This document shows positions 8,044 to 15,471 of a stretch of DNA of 36,418 nt, piece by piece (positions within the stretch are counted from its first letter, which is position 1; each line of letters opens with the position of its first letter). The stretch is taken from positions 1 to 36,418 of the forward strand of contig NZ_MOWM01000068.1 in the NCBI RefSeq assembly GCF_016082275.1, read 5' to 3'. The position numbers and the translations under genes were made by a program. The DNA is from Variovorax sp. E3 (GTDB lineage Bacteria > Pseudomonadota > Gammaproteobacteria > Burkholderiales > Burkholderiaceae_C). The notes under the pieces were generated by a model, which saw only the letters and a program-made list of their open reading frames with translations, did no database searches and was not told the origin of the DNA.

Positions 8044-9198
8044 CTATCGATTTGGATTCGGAACTACTGGTGCAAACAATCTTTCAGCCTGCGCTGGGGT
8101 GATGCCACACATCAAGCAATGGTCAGGATTTTTCGGGGTTGGGTCGGGCACCACATCGCCCCCCAATCGGCGAACATCTCCGACAGTCGTCACGCCCATC
8201 TTGGGGTTTGGAATCCCTGTTGAGAGCTCTTGAACGGACTTGCCAGCTGCGGAATTTACGCTTGCCCGGCACATCTTTCCCGCCGAATCAATAGTTACTC
8301 CGGATCCACCGGCAAATCGATCTGCGGTGCAAAGTCCCCCGCGACAGACATATGCCGAATCAGGTAAAGGTGGATTGATCGTGCCTCTACCAGATCCAGC
8401 ACCAGCCAGTGCTCTTGCCCCCGCCCCTGCTGCACCCGCTTGAGAGCCTCTCATCGCCTCTGCTATGCCGGATAACAGCCCGTTCGACACAGCTCCTCCC
8501 CCAGGAAGAGGCACTCTCGGAGTCGAGCGCGGAGGACCGCCTGCCAACCCCTCAGGATCAACAAAGCTCATCGGGTTAGCGTCCACATACGAAAACCGAT
8601 TCCAGCCGCCATCAAGGCCGATGGGGTCACTCTGCGTATATCGACCAACTCTCGGGTCATACGTTCTGAACCCGTTGTAGAACAGCCCTGACTCCTCATC
8701 CGCATACTGCCCCGGATACCTCAGGTTGAACTTCACTTCCGAGATGCCCGTCGTGCCCGAATTCGGCGTCACCTCCAGATTCGCAAACCGGTTCTTTGCA
8801 ACCGTCGGCTTGTCTTCCCCAAACGCGCTGTAGCTCCACTGCCAGACTGCTTGCTCGCTTGCGTTCGTGAGCTTGCGCGGCGTGTTCAGGTGATCGCTGT
8901 GCACCGCATACGTGGCGCCGTCGATCACCGCTGCAATCGGCATCGGCCCGTTGGCCGTGGGCAAATAGATGTACTGCGCCTGGCCCCCGCTGGCCGTGCC
9001 ACCGCTGCCCACCTCCGCAATCAGCGTGCCCTGCTCGTCGTACACATACGCATAGCCCAGCTGCTCGGCCTGGGTGGTCGACGGACTCCACAGCTTCGTA
9101 AAGAACGCAATCAAGCTCTGCATGAAACCCGGGTTTGCCGCATTGCCCTGGCTCGGCGGATACAGCGGCTCCGTCTGTTTTAGTTGTGCACCACTCAA
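8044..9198 (-). CDS. Truncated Rhs protein: core-domain end plus variable C-terminal toxin-like tail
   Basis: About 384 residues matching only the end of an Rhs protein, which is usually well over 1,000 residues. It contains GYAYVYDEQGTLIAEVGSGG, AVHSDHLNTPRKLTN and the RHS core block (LRYPGQYADEESGLFYNGF, then GRYTQSDPIGLDGGWNRFSY ending DPEGL near residue 215). After a Gly/Ala/Pro linker the last ~100 residues form a separate domain (YVCRGGLCTADRF ... GVTTVGDVRRLGG ... NPDHCLMCGITPAQAERLF). I recognise this as a recurrent Rhs C-terminal tail, with no enzymatic activity known to me. The frame is closed by a stop just upstream of the TTG used here, next to IS-like repeats, so the 5' part has been lost. 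Probably a silent orphan tip or a recombination donor. Confidence 0.8.
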   Translation of the reverse strand: MSGAQLKQTEPLYPPSQGNAANPGFMQSLIAFFTKLWSPSTTQAEQLGYAYVYDEQGTLIAEVGSGGTASGGQAQYIYLPTANGPMPIAAVIDGATYAVHSDHLNTPRKLTNASEQAVWQWSYSAFGEDKPTVAKNRFANLEVTPNSGTTGISEVKFNLRYPGQYADEESGLFYNGFRTYDPRVGRYTQSDPIGLDGGWNRFSYVDANPMSFVDPEGLAGGPPRSTPRVPLPGGGAVSNGLLSGIAEAMRGSQAGAAGAGARALAGAGSGRGTINPPLPDSAYVCRGGLCTADRFAGGSGVTIDSAGKMCRASVNSAAGKSVQELSTGIPNPKMGVTTVGDVRRLGGDVVPDPTPKNPDHCLMCGITPAQAERLFAPVVPNPNR

Positions 9199-9228
9199 TC
9201 AACTTGTCCACCACTGAATCGGTCAACA
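9181..9228. repeat. Two 20-bp tandem repeats, IS-terminus-like
   Basis: Bases 9181-9200 (TAGTTGTGCACCACTCAATC) and 9201-9220 (AACTTGTCCACCACTGAATC) match at 16 of 20 positions and are followed by GGTCAACA. Tandem ~20-bp repeats close to a terminal CA are typical of IS21-family ends. They sit exactly where the Rhs reading frame is broken. No transposase gene remains. Confidence 0.4.
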
Positions 9229-9294
9229 CGACCGATATGACGCCTTTACTTTAACGGACAACAAGCGCAACGACTGAAACCATCATCAAGATTT

Positions 9295-9762
9295 TTAGGC
9301 TGGGCCGCCTTCGAAGGTATTGGAATACATCTTCATGAAATCACCGTACAAATCCACATCCGCCCCATAGCACAACTGCCTTTCGGCTATTTTCTTCGCC
9401 CCCGCTTTAATTTTCTCTCGCAACTCATTTGACATCGAAGCTTTGCCACGCGTCGATCCAACCAAACTCATGTACGCATAAGCGGCTGCAAAGTTATCCT
9501 CCCCTTCATTGCTCAATAGAAAATCCAAAATATTTTCCAAATGAAAAGAAAGACAAGAACCTTTCGCATAAGCCACAGCCTCTGTGTAAGTAGTCGGGTT
9601 GTTTTTCAAAATCAACATTGCATCGATTCTAGAAATATCCATCAAAGTCTTTCGAGCCCAAGCTTCATGTAGATCGCCAAGAGTCAGACTCCAATCGGAA
9701 GCATCGCACTTTTCGTTCACGGTCAATCCTTTTTTACGACCCCAAGCATTGGCATAACGCAT
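9295..9762 (-). CDS. Orphan 155-aa protein, possible immunity protein
   Basis: A 155-residue soluble protein, MRYANAWGRKKG at the start and SNTFEGGPA at the end, with no signal peptide. It contains a mostly helical middle (LSFHLENILDFLLSNEGEDN). AAAGGTGAGAG lies just before the ATG, a good ribosome binding site. The base composition is visibly richer in A and T than the flanking chromosome, pointing to recent acquisition. It follows the tail of another minus-strand reading frame by three bases, the arrangement of a toxin-immunity pair, and lies upstream of Rhs debris. I recognise no family. Confidence 0.65.
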   Translation of the reverse strand: MRYANAWGRKKGLTVNEKCDASDWSLTLGDLHEAWARKTLMDISRIDAMLILKNNPTTYTEAVAYAKGSCLSFHLENILDFLLSNEGEDNFAAAYAYMSLVGSTRGKASMSNELREKIKAGAKKIAERQLCYGADVDLYGDFMKMYSNTFEGGPA

Positions 9763-9765
9763 CTC

Positions 9766-9867
9766 TCACCTTTCCAACTCCTTAGTTTCTTGCAAAATCT
9801 GATCAGAGTGCGCGGCGATAGGTCCATATTTAGCAAGTAGATGTCCTGCGTCAGGCATCGCGATGCG
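9766..9867 (-). pseudogene. C-terminal remnant of a lost gene, possibly a toxin
   Basis: An open stretch of 33 codons plus stop on the minus strand ends ...LLAKYGPIAAHSDQI...KELER and stops 3 bp before the start of the 155-aa gene. The 24 residues from 9840 down are protein-like and share the AT-richer composition of the downstream gene. Upstream of about 9841 the composition changes to GC-rich sequence and stops appear. This looks like a gene whose 5' part was replaced by recombination at about 9840. If the downstream gene is an immunity gene, this would be the end of its toxin. Confidence 0.4.
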
Positions 9868-9885
9868 TCAGACCGCATCGCGGAC

Positions 9886-10038
9886 CTAGCCGCTGAACTC
9901 GGTGGCGGTGAGCCGGCCCGCCGCGATGGCCAGGGACGCGAAGGCCCAGATCCATGCGCTGGGCTGACCCAGCAGGGTCCAGGTGATAGCGGTGACCAGC
10001 GGGTTGCCGTTCAGGTTCACTCTTCGGCAGTCTTCCAT
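9886..10038 (-). other. Short membrane-protein-like ORF or fragment
   Basis: A 50-codon minus-strand frame from ATG 10038: MEDCRRVNLNGNPLVTAITW, then a hydrophobic helix (SAWIWAFASLAIAAG) and LTATEFSG. The hydrophobic run looks like a genuine transmembrane segment, but there is no recognisable ribosome binding site and the frame is closed upstream. It is probably the 3' end of a former membrane-protein gene. The rest of 9841-10140 holds no convincing gene. Confidence 0.25.
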
Positions 10039-10140
10039 CAGCCACTAGTTCGATCACGCGCATTTCTGCGCTTCGGATTTGGCGCTTACATTCGATCTGT
10101 TCGGGCGTTTTAGAAGTCCGTTGCTGAATGGGGAAATGGC

Positions 10141-10740
10141 ATGCGTCGCATCTTTTATCTACTGCTTCTAGCCGGAGCAATCGCAGGGTGTGCTGGACCA
10201 AGAGACCCTGTGAAGCATCAAGTTGCACTGAAGGACATTGTTTGGCTGGAGCCTGCCGACGCCGAGGCCGTCGTCTATCTTTTGCGAGCACCTCACGACA
10301 AGTCCGAGATTGTTCCGGTTGTTGATGATGCACCTGCTCCCAAACTTCCAGTCGAAACCTACATTGCGCTTCGACTTTCGCCCGGCGTGCATCGCCTCGC
10401 TGGCATCAAGGCCGATTCCTCCGACTCGCGGTTTGTGATGCTGCCCGTCGAGCTAAAAGCTGGAGAACGTCGCTTCTTCTATTCCTCGACGTCGCTTCCC
10501 AATCCAGACCGCATGAGCGGGCCAGTTGGGAATGCGGTAGGAGCGAGCTTAGGATTGGTCGGAGCGGTCGCCGCGACGGCATTCGCTGCAGCATTGCACA
10601 AGGAGTCCGACGGCTACGGAATTCATCGATGGGTCGAGTGCACGGACTTAGACGCTCGAGGACTTGCATCGTTTTCGAAGGAAATATTGACCACAAGTGC
10701 TGGACAAAAGAAAGCCTCAGAAGAGACTGCCCGCAAATAG
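10141..10740 (+). CDS. DUF2846-like lipoprotein
   Basis: A 199-residue lipoprotein with signal MRRIFYLLLLAGAIAGC (lipobox Cys17). The segment AEAVVYLLRAPHDKS ... PVVDDAPAPKLPVETYIALR then LSPGVHRLAG follows the DUF2846 layout: a strand, a small-molecule-like loop, 'D-G-x-x-x-x-L-x-x-x-x-Y' and 'L-x-P-G-x-H'. A glycine/alanine-rich hydrophobic stretch (SLGLVGAVAATAFAAAL, residues ~136-152) resembles a glycine-zipper. GGGGAAA lies 5-10 nt before the ATG. The function of DUF2846 lipoproteins is unknown. It converges on the next gene with a 71-bp gap and no clear terminator. Confidence 0.75.
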   Translation: MRRIFYLLLLAGAIAGCAGPRDPVKHQVALKDIVWLEPADAEAVVYLLRAPHDKSEIVPVVDDAPAPKLPVETYIALRLSPGVHRLAGIKADSSDSRFVMLPVELKAGERRFFYSSTSLPNPDRMSGPVGNAVGASLGLVGAVAATAFAAALHKESDGYGIHRWVECTDLDARGLASFSKEILTTSAGQKKASEETARK

Positions 10741-10811
10741 GTGGGCTGCTTCTGAGTACAAGGCCGACGATCAAGCACCCAGCGGGCGCCAGTGGTTCCT
10801 GGTGGTCCCGT

Positions 10812-11105
10812 TCATTGCGCGCCACTTTCGCCCACGGCAACACGCAACGACTGAATGGTGCTATCGGCCGCTTCGATACGCCGCGCCAGTTCATCATTGA
10901 CCAGCCCCACCAGCGCACCAAGCTCCGTCCGACTCGAGTACACATCTTCCGAATCTTTCACGCACTGCGGAACAATGAGTTTCTCAAGGCACGCGTAAGC
11001 GCGCTGCACCACGCGAAGACTGTCGACGTCATCACAAGCCTGCAGCGCCAGAGACTCAGCACTGAGATTTTCAGAAGATCCGGGACGCGAGGGAACATGA
11101 GCCAT
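10812..11105 (-). CDS. Phage-satellite-type hypothetical protein
   Basis: From ATG 11105 this encodes 97 residues: MAHVPSRPGSSENLSAESLA, then helical, with ACDDVDSLRVVQRAYACLEK and VNDELARRIEAADSTIQSLR. TTGGAGG sits 6 nt before this ATG, a strong ribosome binding site. The frame is open for another 81 codons upstream, but that part is Arg/Pro-rich, carries an RNA-like hairpin and resembles the ash-type leader reading frames of P4-like phages, so I treat it as untranslated leader. The function is unknown. A satellite-prophage regulatory or remnant role is inferred from the leader's style. Confidence 0.6.
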   Translation of the reverse strand: MAHVPSRPGSSENLSAESLALQACDDVDSLRVVQRAYACLEKLIVPQCVKDSEDVYSSRTELGALVGLVNDELARRIEAADSTIQSLRVAVGESGAQ

Positions 11106-11262
11106 GAATGGCCTCCAAGGGTTTCGGTTTTGCATAAACCGACGCACCCGAGTCCAAGCGGAGGCGGCGGCTCGACGGGTTGGACTACCGGGAAACCACT
11201 TGCGTGAAACCGGCCGGGCTCGCGCCCGCCCATCGAGCCGCCAAAACGGAGGCACGAACGAC

Positions 11263-11295
11263 AAAGCCGCAGACCCTGCGGGTAGCTGCGGCTTT
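11263..11295 (-). ncRNA. Strong leader hairpin, candidate structured or antisense RNA
   Basis: AAAGCCGCAG (11263-11272) and CTGCGGCTTT (11286-11295) form a perfect 10-bp stem, extended inside by ACCC/GGGT around a TGC loop. It lies in the ~300-bp GC-rich leader (11106-11403) of the minus-strand gene starting at 11105. No T-tract follows on either strand, so it is not an ordinary terminator. In P4-like and P1-like phages this position holds a small antisense RNA (cI/C4 type). Assignment to that class is a hypothesis. Confidence 0.35.
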
Positions 11296-11403
11296 CGTCG
11301 CAGTGATTTCAGCGGGAGTCCAATCCCGATCACGCCTTTTTTTGACATGACGGCCGCAGTATAGCCACGCGCTTCCCCGCGCCTCGAGGAGAAAAAGCCA
11401 TCG

Positions 11404-12462
11404 ATGCCCCCTCAAAAAACCCCGAATCCCGAAGCTGGAACAATCCGCCCACTTATGGACGGCCTCGATCTCATCAAAACCTTCCGTGAAGTCGCGTTCC
11501 GGCGCAGCTTCTCCCGCGCGGCGATTTCGCTGGGCATGTCGAAAGCCACGGTCAGCCGCTATGTGGCCGAGCTCGAAACCCGCAGCGGCGTGCGCCTGCT
11601 GAACCGCTCCACCCGCTCCCTGAGCCTGACCGACGCCGGCCAGGTGCTGCTCGAGCGCAGCACCGAGCTGGTGGAGATGGCCGAGAACACGCTGAACGAC
11701 CTGCAGGCCCACGGCTCGCACCCGCGCGGGCGGCTGCGCATGAGCGCGCCGCACGGGCTCATCGCGGGCTGGCTGTCGGACGTGATCGCGGAGTTCATCA
11801 AGGCCTACCCCGACGTGTACGTGAGCTTGATGTTCACCAACGACGACCTCGACCTGATCGAGGAAGGCATCGACATCCACCTCACGGGCGGGCGCATCGA
11901 CGACATGAACCTGATCGTGCGGCGCCTGGTGCAGTTCGACATGGTGGTGTGCGCCGCTCCCTCTTACTGGGCGCAACGCGGCATTCCGCAAGTGCCCGAA
12001 GACCTGGGCCGGCACGACGTGCTGAGCTACTCGGCGATGCCGACCACGCACCTGCCCTTCGAGACCGACGGCAAGGCGCACGACGTGCCGGTGCACAGCC
12101 GCATGGAGGCCAACGACGCGATTGCGCTGATCGAACTGGCGCTGCGCGGCGTGGGCGTGGCCTATGTGCCGGAGCCGCTGGCGCAGTCGCACCTGGAGCG
12201 CGGCGCGCTGGTGCCGGTGCTGCGCGAGCACATGCCGCACGAGCACTGGCTCTACGCCGCGTATTCGCAGCGCCGCCACAACAGCGCGGCAATGCGCGCG
12301 ATGCTCGACTTTCTCGAGCAGTCGAAGGGCGCGCTGGCCGAAGGCCCGGCCGTGTTGCCGCAGCCGGCCGTGGCGCTGCCTACATGCGCCCTTTCCAGGG
12401 CACCAGACGTCGCTCGAGCCACCGCATCAGCAAGTCGAACAGGTAAGCCACCACCCCGATGA
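11404..12462 (+). CDS. LysR family transcriptional regulator
   Basis: The winged-helix DNA-binding domain includes SFSRAAISLGMSKATVSRYV and LLNRSTRSLSLTDAG. It is followed by a substrate-binding effector domain (GRLRMSAPHGLIAGWLSDVI, GIDIHLTGGRIDDMNLIVR) of the CrgA/DsdC-like LysR subgroup. The start at 11404 is preceded by GAGGAG with a long 12-nt spacer; ATG 11455 (MDGLDLIKTF) is the alternative and gives a more usual LysR N-terminus. The last ~26 residues (TCALSRAPDV ... GKPPPR) lie inside the convergent permease gene and look like read-through of a lost stop rather than family sequence. It may control the adjacent tau-like genes, but the tail-to-tail orientation gives no direct support. 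Confidence 0.93.
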   Translation: MPPQKTPNPEAGTIRPLMDGLDLIKTFREVAFRRSFSRAAISLGMSKATVSRYVAELETRSGVRLLNRSTRSLSLTDAGQVLLERSTELVEMAENTLNDLQAHGSHPRGRLRMSAPHGLIAGWLSDVIAEFIKAYPDVYVSLMFTNDDLDLIEEGIDIHLTGGRIDDMNLIVRRLVQFDMVVCAAPSYWAQRGIPQVPEDLGRHDVLSYSAMPTTHLPFETDGKAHDVPVHSRMEANDAIALIELALRGVGVAYVPEPLAQSHLERGALVPVLREHMPHEHWLYAAYSQRRHNSAAMRAMLDFLEQSKGALAEGPAVLPQPAVALPTCALSRAPDVARATASASRTGKPPPR

Positions 12463-13276
12463 CGATGATGCCCATGATGACGATGTCGGTGCGCAAGAAG
12501 TTCGACGCGTTCAGCACCATCTGACCCAGCCCCATGTTGGCCGCGACCATCTCGGCGGCCACGAGCGTGGTCCAGCCGAAGCCGATGGCGATGCGCATGC
12601 CCACCAGGATGTCGGGCAGCGCCGACGGCAGGATGACGTGGCGAATCACCTGCATGTAGCTTGCGCCCATCGAGTACGCGGCGTTGATCTGCTCCTGCGA
12701 CGCACTGCGCATGCCCGAGCGCGCGGCCAGCGCCAGCGGCGCGAAGCAGCTCAGGAAGATCAGCAGCACCTTCGGCAGCTCGTCGATGCCGAACCAGATG
12801 ATGATGAGCGGCAGGTACGCCAGCGGCGGCAGCGGCCGGTAGAACTCCAACGGCGGGTCGAAGATGCCGCGCCAGAAACGGCTCATGCCCATGGCAATGC
12901 CCACCGGAATGGCGGTGGCACACGCTAGAAAGAAGGCCGAGAACACGCGGAACATGCTCGCCAGAAAGTGCTGCCACAGCGGCTTGTCGTTGGCCTGCCC
13001 GGTGAGGTATTCGTAGAACTGCTGGAACACGGCCTGCGGCGTGGGCAGGAACAGCGGCTTGACCCAGCCCATGTTGGTGACGATGAACCACAGGGCCACC
13101 AGCGTCACCACGGTGACGATGCTGATGGTCACGCTGGAGCCTTCGCCCGGCACCTTGAAGGCGCTGGTCTTGAGCTTGGCGCCAGTAGCTGCTGCAGGTG
13201 CAACGACCGGCGGCGCGGCGGGCTTGGAAGGCGGTGGCGTCATGGCGACGGGGGATGCGATCGACACCTCAGGCAT
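12380..13276 (-). CDS. tauC: ABC transporter permease, TauC/SsuC-like
   Basis: About 298 residues with a Pro/Ala-rich cytoplasmic N-terminus (to ~residue 45) and six predicted membrane helices. The BPD-transporter EAA loop appears as INAAYSMGASYMQVIRHVIL, and FYRPLPPLAYLPLIIIWFGI is typical of the taurine/nitrate/sulfonate permease family. The start is ATG 13276, with GAGG 6 nt upstream, overlapping the ATPase stop by 8 bp. It would form the inner-membrane pore of an importer with the next two genes. The ligand could be taurine, another sulfonate, or an aromatic or pyrimidine-like compound; family sequence alone does not decide. Confidence 0.9.
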   Translation of the reverse strand: MPEVSIASPVAMTPPPSKPAAPPVVAPAAATGAKLKTSAFKVPGEGSSVTISIVTVVTLVALWFIVTNMGWVKPLFLPTPQAVFQQFYEYLTGQANDKPLWQHFLASMFRVFSAFFLACATAIPVGIAMGMSRFWRGIFDPPLEFYRPLPPLAYLPLIIIWFGIDELPKVLLIFLSCFAPLALAARSGMRSASQEQINAAYSMGASYMQVIRHVILPSALPDILVGMRIAIGFGWTTLVAAEMVAANMGLGQMVLNASNFLRTDIVIMGIIVIGVVAYLFDLLMRWLERRLVPWKGRM

Positions 13277-14057
13277 GGGCAACCTCGCGATGATGAATGA
13301 TCGACAGCACTTCTTCGCGCATGCGGATGAACTCGGGCTCCGACTTCACCTTGCGTGAATCGCCGTGCGAGAGGTACTGGCGAGAAAACGGCACGTCGTC
13401 GTACACGTGGGAAATGCGCCCCGGGCTCGGGCTCATCACGATGAGCCGCGTGGCCAGGAACAGCGCCTCTTCGACCGAATGGGTGATGAAGAACACCATC
13501 TTGTTCGACTTGGACCATGCCTTGAGCAAGATCTCCTGCACCTGTTCGCGCGTGAACGCGTCGAGCGCGCCCATGGGTTCGTCCATCAGCAGCACGGCGG
13601 GGTCGCTGGCCAGCGCGCGCGCAATGCCCACGCGCTGCTGCATGCCGCCCGACAGTTCATACACGGCGCGGTCGGCGTATTTCTGCAGGCCGACGAGGCC
13701 GAGCTTTTCTTCGGCGATGCGGTCGCGCTCGGCCTTGCCCACGCCGCCCAGCCGCAGGCCCAGCGCCACGTTGTCGCGCACGTTGAGCCAGGGCATGAGC
13801 GCGTGCTTCTGGAACACCACGCCGCGGTCGGCACCGGGGCCGACCACGGGCTTTCCGTCGAGCAGGATCTCGCCGGTCGAAGGCGGCAGAAAGCCCGCGA
13901 TGCTGTTGAGCAGCGTGGTCTTGCCGCAGCCCGAGGCGCCCAGCGCCACGACGAAGTCTCCGTCGTGCATCGTGAGGTTGACGGGGGCCAGCGCCTGCAA
14001 GGTGCCGCCCTTGACGGCGTAGTTGACCGTGAGGTCCCGGATGTCTAGCGTGGGCAT
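13269..14057 (-). CDS. tauB: ABC transporter ATPase, TauB/SsuB-like
   Basis: 262 residues. Walker A is GASGCGKTT (40-48), the Q-loop region is GVVFQKHALMPWLNVRDNVA, the signature is LSGGMQQRVGIARALA, Walker B is VLLMDEPMGALD and the switch histidine is in FFITHSVEEALFL. All catalytic motifs are intact. It powers the TauC-like permease. The start ATG 14057 (MPTLDIRDLTVNY) has GGAAA upstream; the longer open frame to 14435 is out of register with the binding-protein gene and is ignored. It sits 29 bp downstream of the binding-protein gene, so the three form one operon (A-B-C order on the minus strand). Confidence 0.93.
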   Translation of the reverse strand: MPTLDIRDLTVNYAVKGGTLQALAPVNLTMHDGDFVVALGASGCGKTTLLNSIAGFLPPSTGEILLDGKPVVGPGADRGVVFQKHALMPWLNVRDNVALGLRLGGVGKAERDRIAEEKLGLVGLQKYADRAVYELSGGMQQRVGIARALASDPAVLLMDEPMGALDAFTREQVQEILLKAWSKSNKMVFFITHSVEEALFLATRLIVMSPSPGRISHVYDDVPFSRQYLSHGDSRKVKSEPEFIRMREEVLSIIHHREVAHA

Positions 14058-14086
14058 GTCTGGTTTCCGATAGGTGGATCCGCGCG

Positions 14087-15097
14087 CTACTTGCCCATCG
14101 CCTTGTCGACATAGGCGGTGGTGACGAACGCGCTGTAGTCGGGCTTCACTTCCTGCACGCGCCCCTGCTCCTTCAGGAACGCCGCCGTGTTGGCCATGGC
14201 CTTCGCGGCGCCACCGCCCAGCCATGTCGGCGACACCTGCTCGGCCATGGTCGGGAAGGTGTAGAGCGACATCGCCGCGCCCACGTCCTTCGGGTCGGCC
14301 TTGGTCCACTTGGCCATGGCCTTGGTTTGGGGCGAGTCGGGCGTCCAGCTCTTGCCCGTGGCCTTGTATTCTTCGTTGGCGCGGTTCAGCGCCTTCACGA
14401 ACGCGACCATGAAGGGCTCGTTGGCCGCCGCCCACTTGGCGTTGACCACGATGCCCTCGAACGTGGGCGCGCCGCGCTTGCCGATGCTGCCCGACGTGGC
14501 AATGGTCTTGCCGTTGGCCTTGATCTTCGAGAGCACCGGGTCCCAGATGAAGGTCGCGTCGATGTCGCCGCGCTCCCAGGCCGCCGCGATCTCGGGCGGG
14601 CGCATGTTCATCACGTTCACGCTCTTGGCGTCGACGCCGTCCATCTTCATGCCCGCCATGAGCTGGTAGTGCGCGGTCGACACGAAGGGCGTGGCCACTT
14701 TCTTGCCGGCCAGGTCCTTGATGCTGTTGATGTTGGTGCCGTTGCGCGCCACCAGCGCCTCGGCGTTGGCAATGTCGGCCGAGATCCAGAACAGCTTGAT
14801 GTCCTGCCCCTGGCTGGCGGCCGCGGTGAGCGGGCTGGAGCCGGTTTCACCCATCTGCACGTCGCCTGAAGCCATCGCGCGGATCACGTCGCCGCCGCCC
14901 GAGAACATGCGCCAGTTGATCTTGTAGCCCGTGGCCTTCTCGACCTCGCCGGACTCCATCACCAGCCGCAGCGGCACCAGCATGTCCTGGTGCGCGAAGG
15001 TGACTTCCTTGGTTTGCGCGAAGGCCGCGCCGCTGAGCGTGAACGCGGCCGCAAGGGCCGCTGCGCACTGGAGGGAAAGACGTCGGGACAAGGTCAT
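14087..15097 (-). CDS. tauA: ABC transporter substrate-binding protein, TauA-like
   Basis: 336 residues with a clear Sec signal peptide (MTLSRRLSLQC ... SGAAFAQ). Mature blocks VTFAHQDMLVPLRLVMESGE, GDVQMGETGSSPLTAAASQG, AGKKVATPFVSTAHYQL and RGDIDATFIWDPVLSKI are characteristic of the taurine-binding protein family. AGGAGA lies before ATG 15097. It captures the ligand in the periplasm and delivers it to the TauC-like permease. No taurine dioxygenase (tauD) or other sulfonate enzyme gene is in the window, so the substrate may differ from taurine or be processed elsewhere. Confidence 0.92.
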   Translation of the reverse strand: MTLSRRLSLQCAAALAAAFTLSGAAFAQTKEVTFAHQDMLVPLRLVMESGEVEKATGYKINWRMFSGGGDVIRAMASGDVQMGETGSSPLTAAASQGQDIKLFWISADIANAEALVARNGTNINSIKDLAGKKVATPFVSTAHYQLMAGMKMDGVDAKSVNVMNMRPPEIAAAWERGDIDATFIWDPVLSKIKANGKTIATSGSIGKRGAPTFEGIVVNAKWAAANEPFMVAFVKALNRANEEYKATGKSWTPDSPQTKAMAKWTKADPKDVGAAMSLYTFPTMAEQVSPTWLGGGAAKAMANTAAFLKEQGRVQEVKPDYSAFVTTAYVDKAMGK

Positions 15098-15317
15098 CTC
15101 GGTTTCTCCTGAAGGTGAATCGAAGCGGACTTTGCACCGATCCCCTCCAGCCAGGAAGTACCAGCGCCCCCATGGGCATAGAGCCAGTGGATTGGGACTT
15201 ACCCTCGTTATGGTGCGCCGCGCACGCGCGAGGTGCAAGCCCCGAGCACCAAGGGCCCAGCGAAGCGATGGCCCGAGCCGTCCCCCTCCCCTCTGGCTGC
15301 GCCGAGGAGCGCAGCGT

Positions 15318-15376
15318 TTCGCGGATCAGGGCCCGCCCTTGTCTGAGCGAAGCGAGTTTGGGCGGGACCCCGCGAA
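15318..15376. repeat. Nested REP-like palindrome
   Basis: An outer inverted repeat TTCGCGG (15318-15324) / CCGCGAA (15370-15376) encloses an inner one, CCCGCCC (15332-15338) / GGGCGGG (15360-15366), with a loop containing GAGCGAAGCGAG. It sits in the 374-bp gene-free region 15098-15471 between the tauA-like gene and the MocR gene, which also has smaller GC palindromes and no coding signal I would support. This is a dispersed-repeat type familiar from Comamonadaceae. Confidence 0.55.
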
Positions 15377-15471
15377 AGGCGAGCACCGCAGGTTGCCCGC
15401 AGCGAAGCGCAGGGACGCAGACAGTGAGTCCGCCGCCGGGCGGATACCCCGGCCCCGGAACACAACAAAAC

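Noticed and set aside
9851..10333. 160-codon minus-strand frame overlapping the lipoprotein gene start
   Set aside because: It mixes antisense lipoprotein sequence with unrelated upstream sequence; only short fragments look protein-like.
10958..11348. Arg/Pro-rich peptides encoded in the leader of the 97-aa gene
   Set aside because: Translatable in several frames and coincident with a strong RNA hairpin; more likely untranslated leader than protein.
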